A stretch of 64,000 nt of DNA. Source: Phycisphaerae bacterium. Lineage in GTDB: Bacteria; Planctomycetota; Phycisphaerae; Tepidisphaerales; Tepidisphaeraceae. Under the pieces are notes generated by a model that saw nothing but the letters and a program-made list of their open reading frames with translations, was not told the DNA's origin and searched no databases. Location: assembly GCA_025924315.1 (NCBI GenBank), contig JAICIO010000014.1:1-64000 (forward strand), in the 5' to 3' direction. Positions 25,587 through 34,451 of this stretch are shown piece after piece. The number at the start of each line of letters is the position of its first letter. Within the stretch, counting starts at the first letter, position 1. The position numbers were made by a program, and so were the translations under genes.

Positions 25587-25587
25587 C
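25509..25587. repeat. Palindromic repeat, 'tcatcctgagcgaagcg' family
   Basis: Left arm GTCATCCTGAGCGAAGCGAA and right arm TTCGCTTCGCTCAGAATGAC. It forms the last codons and stop of the glycosyltransferase gene. Intact relative of 6132-6306. Confidence 0.9.
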
Positions 25588-25608
25588 ACCGTAAACCGGT
25601 GACATGAC

Positions 25609-27246
25609 TCACTTCGCCTGCGGCGCCGCCTCCGGCAACTGTCGTCCAAACCCTTCGAACAAATACGCCCGCAGCGCCTTCGCGCTGAACTTTGACATAT
25701 CCACTCCACGTTCCATCTTTCGCGCTTCGGTCATGAACGCGTCGACCGTCGGCGTGAGACCAAACGATTTCATGTAGCTCTCGACATCGCGGGTTGGATC
25801 GGGAAAGGCGGGGACATTTTGATCGCCTTGCTCGCCGGTTTGTGCTTTCCATTGATCGAACGTGAGGGCGCTGTCGCCGATGGAGAACGGCTGTGGGCGA
25901 CCATTCGTGCCGTAGTGATTTTGAAACGTGTGCGTCGTCGGCACGCGGCCGTTGACGATCATGATGATGTGTCCGCCGTCGCGCGGGACGATCACGTTGT
26001 CGGTCATCGTCAGATCGACGTTGCTCCCGAGATATGCGTTCACCTGCTGGTATTTGTAGATGATGTTGTTGCGGATCACGATCTTGGCATTGTCGGCGGG
26101 GTCCACGGGTGGGTCGCCTTGGATGAACGGCTTGCGCGTCACGGGGTTGATGTTGAGCGCGGGCGATCCGCCGGCGCCGGGCTTCTTGTTCAGGATGAGG
26201 TTGTTCTCGAACACGCCGTTGTCGGTGCGGATCATTTCGAAGCCGAGTCCGATGCCGGTGTTGGAATCGGTGATGACATTGCCCGCGATGACGGACGGCT
26301 GCTGCGGCGCCATCTTGATCCGCGTGACGAAGCCCGCGCCGCGGTTGTCGATCAGTACGTTGTTTCGCATCTCTCCGCCGCTGCGCATCTGCAACCCGAT
26401 GGAGGCCGCGCGGGCGACGATGTTGCCTTGAACCAGTCCCGGCCCGCTGTCTTCGGCGCAGTAGACGTTGTGCGAAAAGTTGAAGACGCCGGATTCTTTC
26501 TTGGTGAACTTGTCGTTCCAGCCGTTGTGATCGAAGACGTTTTCCTCGAGCAGATAAGGATCGCTCTTGGTGTGGAGATAGATGCCCTGCGATTTTTCGC
26601 TCTTGTTCTTCTCGGTCCAGAGCGTCCACGCGTCGGCGATGACGTTGCGGCGGATGAGCGGCTCGATCTGGCCGAGAATCTGAATGTTGTAAACGAACCA
26701 ATCGATCTGGCAGTCTTCGATGTAGAGCATGTCGCCGCTGGCGCCCCAATCGATGCCGTTCTTCACATCGACATTGCGCTTGTCGAAGTCAGCACGTGTG
26801 GTGTTGCGATTCGGTGCCGTGATGCGCAGCGAGACGAGCCCAACCGAACCGAGCGTCGCACCCTTCCTCGTCGAAATGTGCCCCACATTCGGCCGCGGGC
26901 CGGTGCCGTACGCGGTGAGGATCATTGGCTCCTTCGCCGAGCGCCCGCCTTTCTTCCAGTCCCCGATCGGCCCGAACGTGTCGCCTCGGCGGAAGAAGAT
27001 CCAATCCGGATACCCATCGCGCGCCTTGCGCTGCGCCGCGATCGGCGTTTGCAGCGGATGTTCCATCGAGCCGTCGTTCGCATCATTGCCGTCGCTCGAA
27101 ACAAAGATCGCGTGGCTGTCCGGGCTCGGCTGGAAGTTCGTCCAGCCATCCTTCGTGTAGCCCATCGGCGGGGTGGGATAGGGAATGGCGGCGAGCGCCG
27201 ACCACGCAATCAAGAAAAATGTGCAAATTGAAAACAGCTTCATCAT
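25609..27246 (-). CDS. Secreted right-handed beta-helix protein (pectate-lyase-like fold)
   Basis: A 545-residue protein with a signal peptide (MMKLFSICTFFLIAWSALA, cleavage before AIPYP). FVSSDGNDANDGSMEHPLQT is the typical entry into a DUF1565/pectate-lyase-3 beta-helix. Coils are seen through IEDCQIDWFVYNIQILGQ, LLEENVFDHNGWND, GLVQGNIVARAASIGLQM and FENNLILNKKPG. It probably binds or cleaves a polysaccharide, but no catalytic triad could be assigned. ATG 27246 or the adjacent ATG 27243 is the start. A BIME-like element sits 5 bases upstream, so promoter signals must lie beyond or within it. Confidence 0.82.
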   Translation of the reverse strand: MMKLFSICTFFLIAWSALAAIPYPTPPMGYTKDGWTNFQPSPDSHAIFVSSDGNDANDGSMEHPLQTPIAAQRKARDGYPDWIFFRRGDTFGPIGDWKKGGRSAKEPMILTAYGTGPRPNVGHISTRKGATLGSVGLVSLRITAPNRNTTRADFDKRNVDVKNGIDWGASGDMLYIEDCQIDWFVYNIQILGQIEPLIRRNVIADAWTLWTEKNKSEKSQGIYLHTKSDPYLLEENVFDHNGWNDKFTKKESGVFNFSHNVYCAEDSGPGLVQGNIVARAASIGLQMRSGGEMRNNVLIDNRGAGFVTRIKMAPQQPSVIAGNVITDSNTGIGLGFEMIRTDNGVFENNLILNKKPGAGGSPALNINPVTRKPFIQGDPPVDPADNAKIVIRNNIIYKYQQVNAYLGSNVDLTMTDNVIVPRDGGHIIMIVNGRVPTTHTFQNHYGTNGRPQPFSIGDSALTFDQWKAQTGEQGDQNVPAFPDPTRDVESYMKSFGLTPTVDAFMTEARKMERGVDMSKFSAKALRAYLFEGFGRQLPEAAPQAK

Positions 27247-27250
27247 GGCT

Positions 27251-27332
27251 CTTGTAGGGTCCGCTTTAGCGGACCGGTTACTTTTTCTGTTCGAAAGGCG
27301 AATAACCGGTCCGCTGAAGCGGACCCTACAAG
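27251..27332. repeat. BIME-like pair of GTAG REP hairpins, copy 3
   Basis: Arms CTTGTAGGGTCCGC ... GCGGACCCTACAAG, stem GGTCCGC/GCGGACC. It lies between two divergent start codons, so it is part of both 5' regions. Confidence 0.92.
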
Positions 27333-27392
27333 AGTGACACGAATCGCCGCGCATGGCTAGGGCTCGCATGGGCGATTACAGTTTCTGTTGCG

Positions 27393-28136
27393 ATGACTTC
27401 CGCCATTTCGGAATACACGGTTCGCACGATCGACGTGACGCGTGAGTATCAGATGGGCAGCGAAACCGTGCACGCGCTGCGCGGCGTGTCGATCTCGATC
27501 GCGCGCGGCGAGTACATCTCGATCATGGGGCCGAGCGGATCGGGGAAGAGCACACTGTTCAACATGATCGGCGGACTGGATAAGCCGACCAGCGGAAAGG
27601 TTTACATCGACGAGGTCGATATCGCGCAACTTGACAGCTACGAGCTCGCGTGGATGCGCTGCCGGAAGATCGGCTATATCTTTCAGACGTTCAACCTCAT
27701 TCCGGTAATGACGGCACTCGAGAACGTGATGCTCCCGATGATCTTCGCGGGCCTTGCCACGAGCGACGCGCAGGACAAGGCCGCGGGCATTTTGAAGCGC
27801 GTCGAGCTCGGTCATCGGCTCATGAACAAGCCGAACGAAATGTCCGGCGGCCAGCAACAGCGCGTCGCGATCGCCCGGGCCTTCGCGAATGATCCGTCGA
27901 TCATCCTGGCGGATGAGCCGACAGGAAATCTCGACCTGCAAACCGGCAAGCTGATCATCGAGCTCTTGCGCGGCCTGAATCAGGAACGCGGCGTAACGGT
28001 CATCAGCGCCACGCACGATCACAAGATGCTGGCGGTGAGCGACCGCATTCTGTGGATCAGCGACGGGCAGGTGGAGCGGATTCAGAACCGCGATGAGCTG
28101 AAGATCGAGGCGGGGACGATCGAGGCGGTGAAGTGA
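27393..28136 (+). CDS. ABC transporter ATP-binding protein, MacB/LolD type
   Basis: A 247-residue ATPase. Walker [10 protein letters not shown] is at 46-54, the Q-loop in FQTFNLIP, signature MSGGQ at 150-154, Walker B with D174-E175 ([10 protein letters not shown]), and the H-loop in SATHDHKM. It resembles ATPases of MacB, LolD and FtsE, which pair with FtsX-type permeases in lipoprotein release, macrolide or peptide export. No permease is encoded next to it. The stop overlaps the GTG start of the first of two paralogous single-pass proteins (GTGA), so they form one operon. Confidence 0.92.
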   Translation: MTSAISEYTVRTIDVTREYQMGSETVHALRGVSISIARGEYISIMGPSGSGKSTLFNMIGGLDKPTSGKVYIDEVDIAQLDSYELAWMRCRKIGYIFQTFNLIPVMTALENVMLPMIFAGLATSDAQDKAAGILKRVELGHRLMNKPNEMSGGQQQRVAIARAFANDPSIILADEPTGNLDLQTGKLIIELLRGLNQERGVTVISATHDHKMLAVSDRILWISDGQVERIQNRDELKIEAGTIEAVK

Positions 28137-28891
28137 GGAGCGACTCACCTCAACTTGAATACGCGCCGAAGCCCGCGCTTTTGCGGCGGCGATGGCGTGC
28201 CATTGTCGTGATCCTGACCATCGCTCTCGTGTCTCTCTGTGGATTCGTTTGGCGCGAAAAGCTTTCGGCGATTTGGTTGAACTACCAGGAGCTGCGCGCT
28301 CAGCGCATCTGGCTGAAGTATCAGATCGACCCGAACCGCGTGGTTTATGACGACGATCCAGAGCGGGCCTCGGAACTCGCAACGCTTCCGGATTATTTTG
28401 ATTTTAAGAAAGACGACGGTGCACATGTCACGATGTGGCACCCGAACATCAACGATCCGCATTGGTCGACCTCAAACATGACCGACGGCGCTTTGCTCTT
28501 CCTGCATGAGCGAATCACCGAGGGCGGGCGGCGGTTGCTGACGACCGTCCACCTCTACTTCGTTACAGATCCAACCCTCGGCCCGGGAAGTCATCTGATG
28601 TTTCAGCTGCAGGAATTCGTGCCTTACGACTGGGGCGAAGTGATCCAGCCGCGAAATGGATTGCTGACGCCGGTGTTGGGACTCGATTTTTCGGAACGAA
28701 AAGCACCGGTACGGATCTTTGGCGGACAAGTCGATCCGGACGATCGGACGCACTTCACGATTCGGTATCAAATCGGAGACAAGGAAGGGATCCTCGATGG
28801 ATACGATGGTGAAAGAATGGTCGATTCGCAGGGGATCCCGACGCCGGGGTTGAGACTTGAGGCGAGGAAGAAAAAGGGGGGTTCGCCGTGA
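28133..28891 (+). CDS. Single-pass membrane protein, tandem paralogue 1
   Basis: A 252-residue protein with a GTG start inside the upstream stop. It has a short basic cytoplasmic N-terminus (LLRRRWR), one helix at about residues 24-39 (AIVVILTIALVSLCGF), and an external domain. Blocks shared with the next gene: IDPNRVVYDDDPERA, ALLFLHERITEGGRRLLTTV, and FGGQVDPDDRTHFTIRYQIG then KEGILDGYDGE. No family recognised. Placement after an ABC ATPase suggests a linked role, but nothing in it resembles a permease. Confidence 0.72.
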   Translation: MRSDSPQLEYAPKPALLRRRWRAIVVILTIALVSLCGFVWREKLSAIWLNYQELRAQRIWLKYQIDPNRVVYDDDPERASELATLPDYFDFKKDDGAHVTMWHPNINDPHWSTSNMTDGALLFLHERITEGGRRLLTTVHLYFVTDPTLGPGSHLMFQLQEFVPYDWGEVIQPRNGLLTPVLGLDFSERKAPVRIFGGQVDPDDRTHFTIRYQIGDKEGILDGYDGERMVDSQGIPTPGLRLEARKKKGGSP

Positions 28892-29643
28892 GCGAGGGCG
28901 CGACGGAGCTTCACTATGAGCCAAGAAAATCCGTGATCCGTCGGCGGCACGTTCGCATCGCGCTCGTATGCGCGGTGATGGTCAGTGCGATCGTTCTCTT
29001 CGTGTACCGTTCTGCGATCCTGCAGTATGTCGCAACCAGTCGCTTTCTGTGGCAGCAACATCGGCAGCTCAACTTCACGATCGATCCGAACCGGGTTGTG
29101 TACGAGGAAGATCCGGTGCGGGGCGCGCGGCTAATGAAAGAGCGCGGATACTCTCACTACCCATGCGACTCTGGAAATACGTATACGCTGTGGCGGCCGT
29201 CGATTGCCGAACCAGTGACACAGCCCGGCGCGTTACTGTTCATGCACGAAAGACAAACCGAGACAGGGCAGTGTTTGCTATTGGTCGTGAGCGTTTGGAG
29301 AGCGCCAAAGGATTCGCGAGTTGTCAGCAAGCGAGATCACCTCATCTTCTCGATGGAAGAATTTCACATCGCCAATCGGAATAGCCCCCGGTATTGGGCT
29401 CGAGATGGCGATCGCATCGATCTTGCGGAACTCGATCCCGGGGGGCGCGACGGGCCGCTGCGATTGTTTGGCGGGCAAGTCGATCCCAATGATCCGACGC
29501 ATTTCACGATTCGGTATCAGATCGGGTCGAAGGAAGGTGTTATCGATGGGTACGAGGCTGAAGGACGGCTGGGGGAGTACGGGCGAAAGGAGCCGGGGCG
29601 GAGGCTGGAGATCAGAAAAGAAAAGACGGGGTCACTGAAGTGA
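28888..29643 (+). CDS. Single-pass membrane protein, tandem paralogue 2
   Basis: A 251-residue protein homologous to its upstream neighbour along most of its length: IDPNRVVYEEDPVRGA, ALLFMHERQTETGQCLLLVV, FGGQVDPNDPTHFTIRYQIG. The start GTG overlaps the previous stop (GTGA). There is one N-terminal helix (VRIALVCAVMVSAIVLFVY) after a basic segment. It carries two cysteines in the middle part (PCDSGNTY, GQCLL) that its paralogue lacks. The pair arose by tandem duplication; function unknown. Confidence 0.72.
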   Translation: MSEGATELHYEPRKSVIRRRHVRIALVCAVMVSAIVLFVYRSAILQYVATSRFLWQQHRQLNFTIDPNRVVYEEDPVRGARLMKERGYSHYPCDSGNTYTLWRPSIAEPVTQPGALLFMHERQTETGQCLLLVVSVWRAPKDSRVVSKRDHLIFSMEEFHIANRNSPRYWARDGDRIDLAELDPGGRDGPLRLFGGQVDPNDPTHFTIRYQIGSKEGVIDGYEAEGRLGEYGRKEPGRRLEIRKEKTGSLK

Positions 29644-29690
29644 CCCCGCCGGGTGAATTTCAAATCGCAAATCGAAAATCGCAAATCCAA

Positions 29691-30176
29691 CTAGATCCAC
29701 TGATCGCGGATGAGCTTCAGTTGCGACCAGTCGGATTCGTTGAACCATTCGGCGCAGCCTTCGCCGGAGCCGAGGAGGCGGCCGAAGAAGGCTTCGGCGT
29801 CGTCTTCGATCTTGTCGCGGTTCTGACCCATCGAGAGGCGAGCGGCGTAGAGATCGTCTTCCAGGCTCGCGAGGCGCAGGGCTTCCTGGCCCGAATACTG
29901 GCGAACCAGATCCGCGAGCTGCTGGTAGAACATCCACACTTCGTCGTCCGGATAGGGCGGCGGATTGCAGTGCCGCTTCAGCGCGTGGCGGAAGTACTTC
30001 AGCTTCTCTTCCCACGTCAGATGGGGATCCATCGCAAGCGTTACATATTGCCCGACTTTGTACGCTTCGTGTGCGTGAATCTCGCCGGCCTTGTCGGCCT
30101 GATGAACGAGCTTGGCGTAATAGGACTCAGGACGTCCGATCTCGGGCATCGAAGGAAGATGTCGTGATTGCGTCAT
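29691..30176 (-). CDS. Conserved-looking cytoplasmic protein, unknown
   Basis: A 161-residue, mostly helical, hydrophilic protein with motifs such as PESYYAKLVHQADKAGEIHA, MDPHLTWEEKLKYFRHALKR, and SLEDDLYAARLSMG. ATG 30176 is chosen because GAGAGG lies 8 bases upstream. The frame remains open further up, but with low-complexity sequence. No family recognised. Upstream of it is a region of 379 bases without a gene. Confidence 0.6.
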   Translation of the reverse strand: MTQSRHLPSMPEIGRPESYYAKLVHQADKAGEIHAHEAYKVGQYVTLAMDPHLTWEEKLKYFRHALKRHCNPPPYPDDEVWMFYQQLADLVRQYSGQEALRLASLEDDLYAARLSMGQNRDKIEDDAEAFFGRLLGSGEGCAEWFNESDWSQLKLIRDQWI

Positions 30177-30555
30177 CACGCGAGCCTCTCGAGCGGAATT
30201 GTTATGCGGAAGCCGTTGTCCGATGTGATGCTGACGCGGCTCCGATTGTAGCTTACTCATAAACGACACCGAATAATAGAAAATTGTTCCTGAATCCGTG
30301 AGGACACAGTCACTTATGGTTTATCGGCGCTGCTTCGCGGGGACGTAAGCAAAATATGCGCGTGTTTTTCCCAATAATCCGCAAATTCCGATGCGTACGG
30401 ACCTTGTAAACGCCGAAAAAATTCGAGCCCCCGAAGCGATGGAATCTGCGATGCCCGTTTTGGTATTAAACGGAGGCACCCGCGCTTTATTTCGGGGTTG
30501 CCATCGAAATGGATTTATCGGTCATCACGCGAAAATACCTCACTTTTCGCAGAAA
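30177..30555. other. Gene-free stretch upstream of the 29691-30176 gene
   Basis: No credible gene on either strand. A 72-codon frame at 30391-30609 has poor composition and runs into a repeat. The stretch is more A/T-rich than its surroundings (for example near 30270-30300) and may hold the promoter of the minus-strand gene, but no hexamer pair stands out. Confidence 0.4.
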
Positions 30556-30632
30556 AACCCGCGGTGCTGCGCACCGCCGCTAATTATGGGCAGCGGTCGC
30601 CCTATTTAGCGGCGGAGCGAAGCTCCGCGGGT
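30556..30632. repeat. Palindromic repeat, 'aacccgcgg...tttagcgg' family
   Basis: Left arm AACCCGCGGTGCTGCGCACC then GCCGCTAAT; right arm TTTAGCGGCGGAGCGAAGCT then CCGCGGGTT. The left hairpin stem (GGTGC/GCACC) and right hairpin stem (GGAGC/GCTCC) differ, each being self-complementary. Same family as 41791-41873. Confidence 0.85.
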
Positions 30633-30648
30633 TCGTCTGTGATGAACC

Positions 30649-31941
30649 CTACTTCTGCCCCGCCTTTTCCTTCGCGTCCTTCAGCTGCTGCTCGAACGTG
30701 TCCTTGTCCATCACATGCTCGACATGCCCGTCGCCGTAACCGACGTTGATTCCCTCTTCCGGCCACGCGTTCTCATCGAAGTCTTCGTAGATGACGAGCC
30801 GATCGGCCCCGGCGCTCGTACCTTCCGGCGGCTTGATGTACTTGTAGCCGTCGTCATCGCCCGTCGCGGCCGGGTTGATCTGCACGTCGGTGTTTCCGTC
30901 CATGTATTTCTTGATGATCGAATCCATGTCGTCGGGATACGCGCCGCCGTTGTCGTTCGCGTAAAGAAGCATCCCCTGCAACAGCTGCCGCTCGTTGCTC
31001 GCGGATTTCACCATGTTCGCCTGTTGACGCGCCGCGATGATGGCGGGCGCCATGGCTTCGCTGATCGCTTTCACTTTCGCTTCGTCGAACGCGAGCACGA
31101 CCTGATCGCCTTTCGCTTCCGGCTTGATCCCTTCGAGTTGGGCCTTGAACTCTGCGAATTTGTCGAGCTCGGGATTGTCCTTCGCCATGCCGAGTAGCTC
31201 GTTCGCGGCGGATGCGGCTTTCTCGGCGGCGTCGTTGTTTTGAGCTTGACCGATCGCGCGAAGTGTCGGATGCGGCGGAAGATGCACGGCCGCGGCGAGC
31301 CAGTCGAGGTTGTCGAACATCTCCTTCGCCTGTGGGATTGGCGCCTGCTGCATGATCATCCGCACGTCCGGCGTGACGCAGATCGCCGCGCGGATCGGCG
31401 CATCGCCGATCGTTTCAAACGCCTTGGTCAACTCCGGTTGATCCGACGGCTCAAGGTTCTTCAAGCGCTCAACGGTCGCCGCCGGACCGGAGACGATCGC
31501 GTCGCCGACCCGTTCGCTCTTCTCGTTACTGCTCTGCGGCAGAAGCTTGATGATCTTTTCGTCGTTCGCATTTCCCTCGACGGGGATCACCATAAAGAAC
31601 GGATCGTTCCGCATGTCGGCGAGGCTCGCGATCCAGTAAACGCGATGCGCGCCGGCCTTGCGCAGATCGTCGACGGTCTTCTGCGCCTTCGGCAGTATGT
31701 CGCTCGTGAGCGTTTTCTGCGCCTGCGCGGCCTTTTCGACCTTTGAGCCCGTCAGCACGGACTCGATCCACTTCGACACGTCATCCGGCTTGGTGCGCGT
31801 GAGGTCGATTTCGACGACGCAGCAGGTGTGAGTATCGAGATACGGCTTGAGCACCTCCGTCGGCTTCGTGGCGGCGGAGAGATTGAGCGAGATGAGAAGT
31901 GCCAGGACGACGGCGCCGAGGCGCAGAGCGGTTTGTTTCAT
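30649..31941 (-). CDS. Secreted protein with DUF1559/prepilin-like C-terminal region
   Basis: A 430-residue protein with a signal peptide (MKQTALRLGAVVLALLISLNLSAA). The first ~290 residues resemble planctomycete periplasmic proteins that score a value per item (VVEIDLTRTKPDDVSKWIES). Near the end are NERQLLQGMLLYANDNGGAY, PDDMDSIIKKYMDG and NVGYGDGHVEHV. This is the pattern found in DUF1559 / H-X9-DG type proteins, but without the N-terminal prepilin methylation motif. Function unknown. The start ATG has AGGGA 7 bases upstream. Confidence 0.75.
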   Translation of the reverse strand: MKQTALRLGAVVLALLISLNLSAATKPTEVLKPYLDTHTCCVVEIDLTRTKPDDVSKWIESVLTGSKVEKAAQAQKTLTSDILPKAQKTVDDLRKAGAHRVYWIASLADMRNDPFFMVIPVEGNANDEKIIKLLPQSSNEKSERVGDAIVSGPAATVERLKNLEPSDQPELTKAFETIGDAPIRAAICVTPDVRMIMQQAPIPQAKEMFDNLDWLAAAVHLPPHPTLRAIGQAQNNDAAEKAASAANELLGMAKDNPELDKFAEFKAQLEGIKPEAKGDQVVLAFDEAKVKAISEAMAPAIIAARQQANMVKSASNERQLLQGMLLYANDNGGAYPDDMDSIIKKYMDGNTDVQINPAATGDDDGYKYIKPPEGTSAGADRLVIYEDFDENAWPEEGINVGYGDGHVEHVMDKDTFEQQLKDAKEKAGQK

Positions 31942-32022
31942 GGGTATCCCTGTTGGAGGTATATGGCCGAACGGGCAAAGAACGGACATGACGCTCGAAT
32001 TTCCCCGAAGGCACATGAACGG

Positions 32023-32086
32023 ACGCGAAATCGCAAGCGACCTCACGGCGGTCACCGGCACTCGAGCTTCGCTTGCGATTTGGCGT
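32023..32086. repeat. Palindromic repeat, 'cgcttgcgatttc' family
   Basis: Left ACGCGAAATCGCAAGCGA and right TCGCTTGCGATTTGGCGT, one mismatch. Related to the elements at 34365-34420 and 39885-39947. It lies in the intergenic region between two divergent genes. Confidence 0.8.
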
Positions 32087-32173
32087 CTGTTTGTCGAGGC
32101 ATCGCGTATAACTTCGTAAAGGGCAAATCAACCCGTCCGGTGAAGCGGAGCCGACGAAAAATAAAAAAAGCCA

Positions 32174-32201
32174 TTGCATCTGAAGTGAACCCGTGTATAT
32201 G
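32174..32201 (+). promoter_or_regulatory. Possible sigma-70-like promoter of the VIT-VWA gene
   Basis: TTGCAT at 32174-32179 and TATATG at 32196-32201 with a 16-base spacer, 43 bases before the start codon. It fits the consensus partly; planctomycete promoters are poorly known. Confidence 0.3.
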
Positions 32202-32214
32202 TTAGCGAACACTA

Positions 32215-32230
32215 GTTAGTAAAAACTAAC
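32215..32230. promoter_or_regulatory. Perfect dyad, possible operator in the VIT-VWA leader
   Basis: GTTAGT-AAAA-ACTAAC, preceded by another GTTAG at 32201. It lies just downstream of the proposed promoter and just before the GGGAGG ribosome site. It could be a repressor site or an RNA hairpin. Confidence 0.35.
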
Positions 32231-32244
32231 CCAGGGAGGTTCGC

Positions 32245-34356
32245 ATGTTCAAATCCTTCTTCGCACGGTGTGGGCCCACGGCGCTCGTCGCGCTCGGTCT
32301 CATGCTCATCGGTTTACAAGCCCGGGCAGCCGGGCTTCTCATCGCGGATGGTGGCACCGGCGGGGTGCTGCAGATCAAATCGCATGACGTTCACGTCACG
32401 ATCAACAACGGCATCGCCGTCACGACCGTCGATCAGGTGTTTCAGAACATGGAAGATCGCCAGGTCGAAGCGCTCTACACCTTCCCCGTTCCGCGCGGCG
32501 CGTCGGTCGCGAATTTCAGCATGTGGATTAACGGCAAGGAAATGGTCGGCGAGGTGGTCGAGAAGAAACGCGCCCGCGAAATCTACGACAGCTACAAGGC
32601 CAAGCGCCGCGACCCGGGGCTGCTCGAGCAGACGGATTATCGCACATTCGAAATGCGCGTGTTTCCGATCGCGCCGCGAGCCGAGCAGCGCGTGCAGGTG
32701 ACGTATTACCAGGAGCTGCAATTCGATCACGACTGTGCGACGTATGTTTATCCGCTGCAAACCAGCACGCGCCCGGGCGTCGATTCGCGCGCGCAGGGCA
32801 AATTCGCGATCAACGTTGATGTGAAGAGCGAGATCCCGATCGTCTCGATGGAAAGCCCGAGCCACTCAAAAGACTTCGCGGTCGCGAAGCAGACGGATTC
32901 GTATTTCCAGGCGTCGTTGGAGACGCGCGAAGGCTCGCTGAACAAGGACGTCGTGCTCAACTACAAAGTCTCGCGGCCGCATACGGGAATTGACGTCATC
33001 GCGTCGAAGCAGAAGGGCGAGGATGGCTATTTCGCCCTCACGCTGACCGCCGGCGAGGAGCTTCCGCAGAAGGAAGCGCTGATGGATTACGTTTTCGTCC
33101 TCGACATTTCCGGCAGCATGAACGACGACGGCAAGCTCGATCTCTCACGGCAGTCGCTCGGCGCGTTCATCAAGTCGCTCGGCGCGAAAGATCGATTTGA
33201 AGTGATGACGTTCAACGTCCAGCCGACGACCGCGTTCGGCAAACTGCGCGAAGCAGACGACGCCGCGAAGAAGGACGCGGAGAATTTCCTGGCGGCACAG
33301 GTTGCGAAAGGCGGGACGATTCTCAATCCCGCGATGACGACCGCGTACAAGTATGCGTCCGATCGTCCGCTCAACGTGATCATCCTCAGCGACGGCATGA
33401 CCGAGCAGACCGAGCGACAGCAATTGTCGGATCAGATCCGCCAGCGGCCGAAGGATTCGCGCGTGTTCTGCATCGGCGTGGGCAACGACGTGAACCGTGG
33501 ATTGCTCGAGCAGCTTGCGGATGATTCGGGCGGACTCGCGGCGTTCATCAGTCGCGAAGACAACTTCGAGCAGCAGGCGGCCGCGTTTCGTCGCAAGCTG
33601 ATGCGTCCGGTCGCGACGAACGTGAAGATCGATTTCGCCGGCGCGGATGTCTACGACGTCGAGCCGAAGCAAGTGCCGAACCTCTATCACGGCGCGCCCG
33701 TGCGCGTGTACGGCCGCTACAAGTCCGGCGGAAACGTGACGGTGAATCTCGCCGCCACCGTGCTCGATCATCCAATCAAGGATTCGCTGGCGGTCGAATT
33801 GCCCAAGGAAGAAGGCGGAAACCCCGAAATCGAGCGGATGTGGGCGTGGCACAAGGTCGATCGCTTGCTCAAGGAAGCCGATGCCACTGGCTCGCGCAGC
33901 AGTGTGATCGATGAGATCGTGCGCCTGGGCGAGGGTTATTCCATCGCGACGGAGTACACGTCCTTCATCGTGCTGGAGAACGATCTCGAATTCCAGCGCT
34001 GGCACATCGAGCGCAAGAACGCGACGCGCCTGGCGCGGGATCGAGCAGCGCAGGAAGCGCTCACGTCGCGTCTCGATGCGCTTCGCAACAAGGCGACCGA
34101 AGAACTCGGGCCGGAGGCGATCAGCGCATCGGCAAAGCCTATGAGCGCCGATCAAACGGTTATTCCGAATGTTTTGTCGCCGATTTCGAATGCAACTCCG
34201 GCCCCTTCCAACAACAGCCCGCGGAGTCGGGACATCACGCTGCCGTCGGTGGGTGGTGGGGCGATCGATTGGACGACCATGAGCGCGATCGTGGCGCTCG
34301 CTGTCGTTGCGATCGTGACAGGGCGTGAAAAGAAAGCGCGCGCTTTATCTCAGTAG
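32245..34356 (+). CDS. VIT and VWA domain surface protein with GlyGly-CTERM-like tail
   Basis: A 703-residue exported protein. It has a signal peptide (ending LQARA), a VIT domain at about 35-165 (inter-alpha-trypsin-inhibitor type, VDQVFQNMEDRQVEALYTFP then KKRAREIYDSYKAKRRDPGL), and a VWA domain at about 280-450. The metal site is DISGS, with D at 287. The end is SVGGGAIDWTTMSAIVALAV followed by VAIVTGREKKAR. This is a Gly-rich stretch, a helix and a basic tail, the layout of the GlyGly-CTERM sorting signal cut by rhombosortases. A rhombosortase-like gene follows after 95 bases. GGGAGG precedes the ATG. Confidence 0.88.
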   Translation: MFKSFFARCGPTALVALGLMLIGLQARAAGLLIADGGTGGVLQIKSHDVHVTINNGIAVTTVDQVFQNMEDRQVEALYTFPVPRGASVANFSMWINGKEMVGEVVEKKRAREIYDSYKAKRRDPGLLEQTDYRTFEMRVFPIAPRAEQRVQVTYYQELQFDHDCATYVYPLQTSTRPGVDSRAQGKFAINVDVKSEIPIVSMESPSHSKDFAVAKQTDSYFQASLETREGSLNKDVVLNYKVSRPHTGIDVIASKQKGEDGYFALTLTAGEELPQKEALMDYVFVLDISGSMNDDGKLDLSRQSLGAFIKSLGAKDRFEVMTFNVQPTTAFGKLREADDAAKKDAENFLAAQVAKGGTILNPAMTTAYKYASDRPLNVIILSDGMTEQTERQQLSDQIRQRPKDSRVFCIGVGNDVNRGLLEQLADDSGGLAAFISREDNFEQQAAAFRRKLMRPVATNVKIDFAGADVYDVEPKQVPNLYHGAPVRVYGRYKSGGNVTVNLAATVLDHPIKDSLAVELPKEEGGNPEIERMWAWHKVDRLLKEADATGSRSSVIDEIVRLGEGYSIATEYTSFIVLENDLEFQRWHIERKNATRLARDRAAQEALTSRLDALRNKATEELGPEAISASAKPMSADQTVIPNVLSPISNATPAPSNNSPRSRDITLPSVGGGAIDWTTMSAIVALAVVAIVTGREKKARALSQ

Positions 34357-34364
34357 CGCATGGT

Positions 34365-34420
34365 GGTCGCTTGCGGTTTCGCAGACGAACACGCGTCGAT
34401 CTGCGAAACCGCGAAGCGAT
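34365..34420. repeat. Palindromic repeat, 'gtcgcttgcggtttcgcag' family
   Basis: Left GTCGCTTGCGGTTTCGCAGA and right TCTGCGAAACCGCGAAGCGA. It fills the gap between the VIT-VWA stop and the rhombosortase-like start. Confidence 0.85.
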
Positions 34421-34451
34421 TGCGTAAGGTCCATTCTGATTTGAGACGCTC

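Noticed and set aside
25819-27231. 470-codon open frame on the plus strand
   Set aside because: Antisense to the secreted beta-helix gene, which has a clear signal peptide.
29652-29690. Repeated 'caaatcgcaaatcg' stretch
   Set aside because: Only one arm is present and no second copy was found in the window, so it is not listed as an element.
30391-30609. 72-codon open frame
   Set aside because: No ribosome site, poor composition, and it ends inside a palindromic repeat.
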